A stretch of DNA of 64,000 nt, from assembly GCA_028095005.1 (NCBI GenBank), contig CM051461.1:164458574-164522573 (forward strand), given 5' to 3'. Both the position numbers and the translations under genes were made by a program. Under the pieces are notes generated by a model that saw nothing but the letters and a program-made list of their open reading frames with translations, did not search any database and was not told the origin of the DNA. Origin of the DNA: Rhynchospora pubera (lineage: Eukaryota; Streptophyta; Magnoliopsida; Poales; Cyperaceae). Every line of letters begins with the position of its first letter. Position 1 is the first letter of the stretch. Positions 49,539-58,695 of the stretch are shown one piece after another.

Positions 49539-51196
49539 AACTTCAATATTCCAGAATTCTTGAATGCATTAAATTATCACAAATCTTCTTTTATATTGAT
49601 ATTACAAAATTCAAAAACTAAATAATGATGTCTAATTATTCTCTTTGAAAGAAAATATTCACTTCACATTTTTAAATTTTTTTGCATAAGATGAATCGCC
49701 CATAATTACTTCAAAAAAAAAATAATAAAGAGAAAAAATAAGTAGAAATTAATTTAATTATTATAGATATATTTTGGTTACTTCACCTGTTGTCCCTCAA
49801 TATTGTACAAAATTATTTTAAAAAAACTTTAGTTTGATATATTACTATTACAAAAAAAGAAAAACAAAATAAACATTTCAAAGCGTTGTTTGTTTTTTTT
49901 ATTTGAAGAAATCAATAATTTTTTTTTAACATAAAGCAAACTAGTTTTGGTATTATCAAACAGCTTGTGACATCTGAAAAGAACATATAAGAACAGGTTT
50001 GGTTCATTTGAACTATTATAAAGAGAGTATTAATATAGTGCTTCTAAACATCGTTTAAGAAGAATTCTAATTCGAATAATGTAAAGAAAAATAAAACTTA
50101 TTTTGCTCCAAAAAAATGTTATTTATATTATAATTCGAAAAATTCTAACCTGTTATATGATTCCAAATAGAGAAGATTACATGGGTATATATCCAATTTA
50201 ATTTGCCTACGTTAAAAAATTGAATTAACAAAAAACCAAAGAACATTTAAATTGCATTATAATACAAATAAATAAAAGTATGTTGAGCTATATAGTACTT
50301 CTTTTATACGTCCAATGTTTCAAATAAATCTTTATATAATCTATCACCACTTACTATTCAATTTGTCTACTGCAGTTCTAAACTCATACTGTAGAACTGT
50401 ACTTTTTCCTTAATAAATGAACGTTTGATTTTGACCCAACCTTATTCATGGACAAAGCGAAACGAGGTCGTCTCGTTTATGTTTGGAATAACAGCAAAAC
50501 GGAGGCCTCTCAAATTGAATCAAACGCTGTAAAAAGACTTTGCCTTACCTTTCTTGGGTTAGCTCGAAGTCCAATTTAAGTTTTATTGGTAAAACATACT
50601 AGTAGATTATTCAAAAGCTAAGGGTGGAATCCTTGCTGGAAAGTTAAAACACAACACAATCGACAACTCTGCTCCATAGAAACTAACAGTGGAATCCAAA
50701 ACTAAGTGTGGAATCCTTGCTGAAAACAAAAAAACATAATTGACAACACTGCTTCCAACTATAACTTGATGTCAAGATCTCGGAAAAATCTCTGGTTCAT
50801 ACAAATTAGAATTCAGATCCTCTGTTACACCACACTAGACATCTTTGAATAATCAAAACTTGTAATGCCCATTTATCAATAATTTAAAGTCTAGACCAGA
50901 TAACCTACTGTAAAACTAAATATTAGTCGTAAGATAATACTGCAGAAAAGGATCAAATCGAAAAGAAAATTCCACCATATATGCATAAAGCGACAAATTG
51001 GTTTCAGAAATTTCCAATTGATTTTCTTGGCTTTCATTATCTTAACTCCCGGAAAGAAATTTTGGACAAACTATTCGTTTGCTTGATCATTCTAAGGCAA
51101 TATAATCCAAGATAAAAAAAAAATGCAATCTCCTTGCACACACAGAAAAAGAATAAAAATCAGATACAAGAGAAAAGAAAAAGAAATTAAACTAAC

Positions 51197-51607
51197 CTCA
51201 TAAGCATCAGCAATGATGAGTGAGCCATCTAACCCAAGCACGACACCAAGTGGTCGGCCGTCTTCACCGGTCTGAACCCAATTCTCCACCTTGAACTCTC
51301 CATCACCTGCCAAATCAACTCTCCTAATCCAACCATCTAAACACCCGGTGTACAAAAACCGACTCTTCGGATCATATGCCAGGTCTTCTGGTCCATGCAA
51401 AAGCCCCTCTCCTATCCTTTGTGTCTTGGCAAGTATTCGATCATGCCACTCCGGCACCGATATTGAGGTTTCGAATGAGTGATCTTCGGGGAGAGGCCCG
51501 GCATTGTAGTTGTCTGTTTGGTACACATAGGTGGAGTAAATAACAGGAATGATTAATAGAAGAAGTAATTTGAAGATTGGAGAAGAAGATTGGGTTGGGT
51601 CTGCCAT
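51197..51607 (-). pseudogene. Orphan first exon of a strictosidine-synthase-like gene
   Basis: One open exon of 137 codons: signal-anchor segment (about residues 12-27, KLLLLLIIPVIYSTYVY), then SFETSISVPEWHDRILAKTQ, HGPEDLAYDPKSRFLYTGC, DGWIRRVDL and GSLIIADAYE, followed by a good GT donor (GAG|GTTAGT). It aligns with exon 1 of the intact gene at 46726-47172 but is clearly diverged. No exons 2-4 follow in the next 4 kb until those of the intact gene. It ends in phase 0 and the intact gene's exon 2 starts in phase 0, so it could splice to that exon and act as an alternative first exon. Without transcript data, either a truncated duplicate or a second promoter is possible. The frame has no damage. 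Confidence 0.8.
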
Positions 51608-52698
51608 AGTTTGTTGTTTCTTTGGCAAGAAGCTAGAGACTTGGTTATGTTGTGGAGTATTCAAAAGATAAATCAACTTTCAGAACTTATCTGAGGGATC
51701 GGGGGACCAAGGATGGATTGAGATTAAAAAAAGAGAGTTTTCAAAACGAGGAGTTTTGGACCGGCCCCGAGTACAGAGAAAAATAATGATATATTTTCCT
51801 ATATCGTCCGATCGGCGATTGTAATAACTATAACTAATTAACTATATGAAAAAAGCGGTGGGTGGTTCGTGGATTCTTTATTTTCATGTTTCAGTGCAAG
51901 GAACATATGGGAACGGACAGTGTCGTGTGTCGAGTGTCGACTTCAAACTTCAAAGGGATTTTTCTTAAATATATTAAAATTTTACTCGAATTTAATGCTC
52001 CCATCCGATATAGATAAGAGCTAACTCTCAAATTTCGATCTCTGTAGTTCATACATATATCGTACGTCTGTAGATATAACGGGGCAAAAAAAATATATAT
52101 TGTACGTCTGTATAGCGAGTAAGCATCTCATTTATGATTTGTACAAGATGCCGCAACACTGCACATTAATTGTGAGATCAATTTCCGTTAAATAATAAAT
52201 TATGTAAATCTACTGCTGCGAGCTATTTATGTTATATGTAAATCTACCATTTCCCACTATTTATATTTCTCTCAATTTATTTATTTATTTTTTAATTTCT
52301 GGGACTCATTTATCATTTCAATATAATTTATTTTACATCCCTCGAACAATCTATACAAATTTATCTTTTGCACCTGCGATGTTATTTCCTATAGAAAAAT
52401 AATGGAATTACTTTCCATGCATCCGTACTATATATACTTCACATTCAAATCACTTATATCGTTAATATAACAATTTCAATAAAACTACTAATGTATTTAA
52501 CAGCTCATTTATATATTGATGAAGAAGATTTTAGAATTGCCACGTTGACATTCGTTTGCAATTCGAATGCACATGTTGCTGGTACACCAACGGATTGCCC
52601 TTATTATTTTCCACGTGGTTTTCACGCATTTCATCGATTGCCCCTCTTCAATTACCAGATCTGTTTTAGTTTTACAGATAATGTCCGAGCCTGGTAGA

Positions 52699-52741
52699 AA
52701 TCTGGAATCTTTTATACACATTTAATTTATTCTTAAAGAAA
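52699..52741 (+). mobile_element. SINE 3'-end stub between 19-bp direct repeats
   Basis: Direct repeats AATGTCCGAGCCTGGTAGA (52680-52698) and AATGTCTAAGCCTGGTAGA (52742-52760) differ at two positions and flank 43 bp with TCTTTTATACACATTTAATT, similar to the tail of the SINE at 43030. This fits a heavily 5'-truncated, older insertion. Confidence 0.6.
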
Positions 52742-53030
52742 AATGTCTAAGCCTGGTAGACTTATCAATTTTTAATTGTCCGATCCCAGTAGACTCTTTC
52801 CATATTTTGGCTACTACCCTCTAAATCTTTTTAATTCGCTTTCATTTTGGTTCCTCTAATTGTGGCCTCATGCAAGTGAAAATCCGAGAAAAGTTTTAAA
52901 ATTTTGTGCTGAATCAGAAGAACTTTTAGTTTTATGAAAACACTAGAGCCTTGAGTTGCGGCTCCGCCGCAACTTGAATGAGCATGCATGTCTACAAAGC
53001 CAAGATGGAACTTGGAAGTCTTTTAAATAA

Positions 53031-53188
53031 AATCGCCATGATAATGATAGTAATAGTTTTAAGATTTTAAATAAAATTATTGTATACAAATAAAAAAACA
53101 ATATTGCAAAAATCGCCATGATAATGATAGTAATAGTTTTAAGATTTTAAATAAAATTATTGTATACAAATAAAAAATAATATTGCAA
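53031..53188 (+). repeat. 80-bp tandem duplication
   Basis: Copies begin at 53031 and 53111 with AATCGCCATGATAATGATAG and differ at only a few positions. No known function. Confidence 0.93.
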
Positions 53189-54378
53189 AAATAAGCATAC
53201 GCATAGAAAAATTTTATATTTGTAGCGGTTGATACTCAGAAGTTGGAAACTTGTGCGATTATTCAACGGGCTTTAAACATAAAAATAAAGTGGAAAGGGT
53301 AGTTTTGTAAAAATGGCTAGTTGACGACCATCAATTGGTTTGTTTCTCCCTTCTCCACTAAAAGTAGGCCCTACTTATATTCCTTTTCACATGGCTGCCC
53401 GAAAAAAAGAGAGGACCGAATTGTATCACTCCCATGTACATACACCAGGCTCATCATTGCTTCAACAAATTATTACTTGGGAGGACCCACATGAAAGCGA
53501 AACAGGACCGTAAAAACTTGAAAGCATACATATAATGAGCGGACCATGTTCACTACCCAAGAAGCAGCATTAGAAACCCTGCGGGCTAAAGTTTGAGCCG
53601 AAATATGTGCCGGATCATAAAAACAATAAAAATCGACTTACAGTCATTTGAACGGACACATTTACTCCTGCCATATAAAAACCAAGCAATAAAAATTAGA
53701 GAAATATAAGCTAAGGTCCATACAGTCTAGCATACACCACACACACAGTGGGGCTATCTGAAAAGAAAGTGAAGCAAGGTTTTGGAAACCTGCAGCAAGG
53801 ATAGACCATGTAAAGATATACACAAAAACATGCCCTGCCCAACCTAGATTGTCTGATGCAATCACACTTCTATAATCCATGCAACAAACCAATTCATCCT
53901 TTATTTTAAGGGAAGAGAACCCACCATAGGAACAACCACACAAACAAATAAACCAACAATAAAGCTGCACACTGTTCATTCCTCATTCAGGATATATAGA
54001 TTTTTTCAATTTTCTTAATTGCGATAACTCTCGCCAGTTAACCTTTAAAAAAAATAAAAAAATAGATGCGATAAGATAATATATTGCATTCGTCTTGAAA
54101 AGTCTAAAAGTATTACTTCAGCATAAAATGTTTTCATAAACAAAACAAAACACTTCTTGAATTTTACTTTTTTTAGTTTATTGAACCGTCCTAGCCAAAA
54201 AAAGTATCAATAAAAGATGCTGACCAAAATAAAATCACAACATTCGTATATATTAAAAAGAATATTGCGAAGCCGATCCTGTGTGGCTTGTTGTAGCACC
54301 CGAGTAAAATTGAAGCCAAGTATGATTAATCCGAAAAATCTTAATCAGGCAAAAGCATTTGACAATTAAGTACAATTA

Positions 54379-54660
54379 GCATTATTTTGGTACTTAGCCT
54401 CAGTTTGTAAATTGTAATAAGATGGTAATGGGAGGTATTGGGGGTTTATCTGTGCTTTTGGGAAGATAGAGATTTATAAGATAAGGTAGGCTCACTGGTA
54501 CAAATTTGGGTACCGCTGTGAGTGTCTGTTGATATTCTAGTTTTTGCTCTAGTCCAAGGTGGAGGGACGTAACCTCTGGCTCATGTATTTCGTTTCCTAC
54601 TTTTTTTTTTATGGAAAGCGGTAGGATTGCCATGGTTGCGTCAAAAAAAAAAAAAATTAT
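54379..54660 (+). mobile_element. Retroposon with poly(A) tail and 9-bp target-site duplication
   Basis: GTACAATTA at 54370-54378 and 54661-54669 flank a 282-bp segment that ends in a run of about 14 A. No tRNA-like A and B boxes are seen, so a 5'-truncated LINE is more likely than a SINE. Confidence 0.75.
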
Positions 54661-54839
54661 GTACAATTAACTAACATGTCTATATGCTTATGCACCATGT
54701 GAGCTTAATGTTAATCTGCATTAACTATTAAGCAGCAATGCTTTTTGACAGATACCAGTAAACACAAATCGTTGATACTAGTAGGATGTACCAGTAAGGC
54801 AATAAAATAGAAAAGAAAAATGAGAAAAAAAATATCTGG

Positions 54840-55047
54840 CTATAACAACTTTCTCTTGCAATAGGAGGATTGGTTGATCACAGATTTTGTAAGGATGTTG
54901 AAAGAAGAAGTAATGCTGGTGTAACCACTGTAGGCACATGTTGTTGCCCCACAGCCCGTACCACTCGATTCACCGAGAGTTAAGTTTCTAGTACACGTAG
55001 TTACAGGACAAGTGTTGTTCCGGTTTGATGCTAGAAAGCAATCCAGC
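54840..55047 (-). pseudogene. 3' exon of a LysM GPI-anchored receptor-like gene
   Basis: On the minus strand a splice acceptor (ATCAAACAG) leads into a 69-codon frame including the stop, with NNTCPVTTCTRNLTLGESSG and CGATTCAYSGYT. This resembles the cysteine-rich C-terminal part of plant LYM proteins, which carries TTCAYAGYT-like motifs. It ends in KRKLL without a clear hydrophobic GPI-signal tail. It lies on the same strand as the LYM-like 5' part at 56282-56915, so both probably come from one dead gene. Confidence 0.65.
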
Positions 55048-55181
55048 CTGTTTGATGTACATCATTTCAGTTCATTAGTGAATGAACATGGTTAAATTTT
55101 GTCTATTCTATTGCTAACAGAGAGGAGTAATATCCAAACACAAAAGTATCAGGAGAAAATGAGTGTACACGAAAGAAGAGC

Positions 55182-55492
55182 TTAAATTGCAGCTGCACTT
55201 GACGCAAGAGTAGGCCATGGTTCAGACTTCAGCAGTTCAGCGACGTGTTGTCGATTGATGATTTGCAAACTGCAAAAGAGAACAACAAAGATGAATAAGC
55301 AAACTTGTTGCTTTCTACCTCAAAAAAAAGAAAAAGAAAAAAATAATAATAATAATACATAAATAAATATACTTGTTGCTTCCAAATAAATGCGAGGATT
55401 GAATTGTCCCAACTTCATGATCAAATTTTTGTTAACAGCCTTTTGGGCCTGGAATGACATTGCTTCTCTTAATTGAAATAGGCCCAAATTAT
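55182..55492 (-). pseudogene. Two terminal exons of an unidentified gene
   Basis: Minus-strand segments 55378-55492 and 55182-55269 both follow good splice acceptors (CCTTTCTAG and CTCTTTTGCAG). The first reads LFQLREAMSFQAQKAVNKNL then IMKLGQFNPRIYLEA; the second LQIINRQHVAELLKSEPWPT then LASSAAAI and stop. The two join in frame as LEA-LQIINRQ only if the cut follows GAAGC, where the next bases are AACAAG instead of GT, so the donor seems lost. I do not recognise the family. It sits between the two halves of the LYM-like pseudogene and does not belong to that family. Confidence 0.5.
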
Positions 55493-55892
55493 CTAGAAAG
55501 GAAGCAAACAACTCAACAAAACAGAATTTTCCAAATTTTGAGTTCCCAAATCCCTCTCGGTGTATGATTAATCTATATAATATACATGAACCACACTCAG
55601 GAATCAGGAACTCAGGAGTCAGGATTGAAGGTTGTGGCGATTACTCTTCCCTATTTATCCGCATCAGTTCATCACTCAACATAATTTACATTCCGGGTTT
55701 GCTTCGGCCGTATAATGTAAGCATTTACTGTGGCGAGTCAATTGGACCTGATTGTTATCTATTATTTTTAAAGGTCTGCATCACTGACTCGCCACACGGA
55801 TGACACCTTTGTCATTACTCTTAGGAAATGTGGTAAGTAGGAGTAATGTTAATGCTACTGTTTTGAAACGGGTCTTTCAAACTTTTTATTCA

Positions 55893-55925
<33 letters not shown>

Positions 55926-56281
55926 CTTAAGAAATCTGTAATTCGTTTTCTAGATGATACCACTAATTAAAGTCAGCTCAGCCATACGTCTTTCCAGTAC
56001 CGCATTTTTCCTTTTGAAAGATGGAATTCAATACATATTTGCTACTTCACTACGTTAATGACAAATTCCCCTGGAGATTAATTGGAGCATATCCTCACCA
56101 CCGGAACAATTGAACAAAATGAAGTTTAACATTCATTAAACCTTCTATATTACTAGTATAGTACTTTATATTGACTCCTTAAAAATTGGTTAAATTCTCT
56201 TCTTGTGAAAATTTGCTTAATAAACTGATTGTACCATTCGTTCTACTAGCTGAAAAACTAAAATGAGTTCCAAATGAATTT
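55493..56281. other. Stretch between the unidentified fragment and the LYM-like 5' part
   Basis: A short (ATA)n run occurs at about 55898-55924. No exons are recognised on either strand. Confidence 0.5.
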
Positions 56282-56915
56282 GGTACCTTGAAGGGCATCT
56301 AGGATTTCTTCGGGCTGAAGCGACTTCGGATCAGAAATTTCATTTACTTCAAGTAGAGTCAACTCGGCGGTACATACATTGCTGCTATACTGGCCACCGT
56401 GTTACCAGATTCCACCTGTTATGCCAGGCGCACCACCTTCTTCGCTTCCACCGTGTTACCAGATTCCACCTATCCGATGTCAATCTGATTTGGGTCGGAG
56501 ATGTTATTCACAGTTGCAATCTCAGTAAAATATACGAACCCATCGAACTTATACTTGCAATTCTATCGAGTCCATCACCAGGTTGGACGGTGTACACCGG
56601 TATATGATCTGACTGGCCAACACCATTGGTACACTGGCAAGGGACCGGGATTTTTACTTTGATATTACCAGGTACAGTTCCGGTACTAGAGGTTGTGTAA
56701 GGGAGATTATTTGCACCCAGGATGGAGGAAAGAGGGACTTGGAAGAGGGAGGAGACGTTGCCATACGTGGTGGCATTTCTCGACATGTAGCCAATTATCG
56801 ATCGACACGTGGCGGTTGTCATGGTATTGCATGTGAATATGACAGCTTCCGATACAGCTACAAGGCATCTGAGGAGGAGAAGGAGAGCTGAGGAATTGTA
56901 TGGAGATGATTTCAT
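56282..56915 (-). pseudogene. LysM domain GPI-anchored protein (LYM/CEBiP-like), 5' part, broken
   Basis: Chitin/peptidoglycan co-receptor family. The minus-strand frame from the ATG at 56915 has a hydrophobic signal peptide (SALLLLLRCLVAVSEA), then CRSIIGYMSRNATTYGNVSS, LFQVPLSSILGANNLP, VKIPVPCQCTNGVG and a LysM motif VYTVQPGDGLDRIAS. The frame then breaks: the homologous text continues in another frame as FVYFTEIATVNNISDPNQID before a stop, and resumes in a further frame as LLEVNEISDPKSLQPEEILD. A 24-bp direct repeat (56394-56417 and 56448-56471, encoding VESGNTV) has duplicated part of the last LysM. At least two frameshifts and one stop make this a pseudogene. Confidence 0.85.
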
Positions 56916-58695
56916 ATCTGTTTTTCCTTGCTTTGAACATCCTGTAGTGATTGATGTTTATTGTGTGGATTTTAAGGGGATGGGAGAAGAGAAGTGTGGA
57001 CTGGCAGTTGACTTTCTTCGAAGCTCAATTTAGTTTATCTCGGTAAAAGAATAAAAACCCCGTTCAAAATATGCTAGTACATTATTCAAAAGCTAAGAGT
57101 GAAATTCCTGCTGAAAACACAACACATGATTGACAAGTTTGCTTCATAGGAACTAAGAATTCATAGAAAACACAACACATGATTGTCACCAGACTAGACA
57201 TCTTTGAAATATCAGAACCAAAGCAGTGAAGTCCATTTATCAGTAATTTCTAATACTTGTACTAGAAAGTCTAGACTAGACTAAGACTCGATCAAAAATT
57301 TAACCAAATAGTTTTCAAATAGTATTCTTCCAGAAATGATCAAATGTAGAAGAAAGTTTAATCAATCATGTTTCGAAAAACTCAATAGTACATAAATACT
57401 GAGTTCGACCATCTTTAAACTTAATCAATAATATTCAAAAGGCACTTTACCTTTTGGGTACGAATTGAGGACTGAAATAGAATTTCGGTTCGGGGAGCAG
57501 AACCATACTTCTAAAAGTTTATCAGAGAAATCGAAAAGAATTGAGATTTAAATAATGGATAAATAATGAAATCGCTACGTTTGAAATTTCAAGCATCTAA
57601 GATGGTGATATTTTTGATGTACAATGAATTACGCTTAATATTTCTATCCTTAAGATTTGTTTGAATTATATAAAGAAACCGGTATCGTTTTTTTACACAT
57701 TGGATGTATTTGGTTGAGTCAAAGAGCATTGTTAGAAATGAAGGAAAAAAAAATGCGACTGTAGAAATTGATCAATAATTCATGTACTGGCCATTGCTAA
57801 TTAGTTGTCATATGGAATATATAATGAAGCTGGTACATATATATCTTTGTCGATTCCGTTATTGAATTTTCCAACATAAAAAATATATAGTTTTATTAAA
57901 ATTATATGTTTTGGATTCAGATAGTAATACCTATAGGATATCAAAAAAATTCGGATTGAAATATTTTGTAAATCAATTTAATGAAATTTAATCATAAAAA
58001 TTTTAAGATGCACTGGCGCTGAAATGTGTTTTGTATTATTGGACAGGTCTCTGGCCACTTAAGCTCAAGAAGGAAATTGCAAAAATAACTCCTGAACTCG
58101 TCAAGCTACCTAGCCAGTTGATGGAGCCAAGCGTGGAAATGAGGATGTGGGATGTTGATGCTTTGGCAACGTGGGATGGGGATGCTTAGTTTCAGATGTG
58201 TGAATATGGGGTTTGTATTAGTGATTCTAGAATATTTGTTCTCTGGGGGTTATTTTGGGTTAACAATTCAAGTAGCTTGTATGTTGTCAAGGTGGTTGTA
58301 ATAAGTATTTTTCTGTTGGTGCTCTTTTTAATATGTTGGGAGTATTCAATTGTGTCATGTGTAGATAATGCGCACTGGTACCAGTGCAGCTCCAGTAGTT
58401 TCTATACTTGTATTTTTGCTTTCGATAAATGAAAGTGGCAGGAAGTATTGGCTTACTTGTTTTAAAAAAAAAAAAACATAAAAAATCCGTTTAAACCTTA
58501 ATATTTATCAGCCGAATAATATAACACAAAGCATTATTGTCATCTCCAATCAACCCAGCACTGTAAACAATAAACAATTCTCATCTTTTACAACAAAGGA
58601 GAAAATAATATGTCATCTAAGGAAAAAATAATAAGAATATATTAAATATTTCTGTTTCAATATTACACTCGTAGAACAAAATAGGTTCTCTGAAG
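56916..58695. other. Intergenic region with a LINE-like 3' end
   Basis: Probably contains the upstream side of the LYM-like pseudogene and the 3' flank of the repeat-built gene. A poly(A)-ended retroposon lies at about 58190-58476. No gene is supported. Confidence 0.5.
58190..58476 (+). mobile_element. LINE-like 3' end with poly(A)
   Basis: A T/G-rich segment with TTTTTGCTTTCGATAAATGA near its end and a run of 13 A at 58464-58476. This resembles L1 3' untranslated ends. The 5' limit and target-site duplication are not clear. Confidence 0.5.

Larger units (their letters stand above)
47173..51196. other. 4-kb region between the intact and the orphan strictosidine-synthase-like first exons
   Basis: I searched both strands for exons 2-4 of the upstream copy (GLLKVSPDKE, RCRRYYI, GRTMLWD types) and found none. 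The region is AT-rich and contains a truncated SINE (47955-48034), a MITE (48721-48863), a 70-bp tandem duplication (49174-49306) and a LINE-like retroposon (49314-49538). Confidence 0.6.
51608..54369. other. AT-rich intergenic region
   Basis: Upstream side of the orphan first exon. It contains a SINE 3'-end stub (52699-52741) and an 80-bp tandem duplication (53031-53188). No gene is supported; the 105-codon frame at 53662-53979 has no recognisable motif. Confidence 0.5.

Noticed and set aside
53662..53979. 105-codon minus-strand frame with hydrophobic and Cys-rich text
   Set aside because: No motif, no splice context and no neighbour of the same kind.
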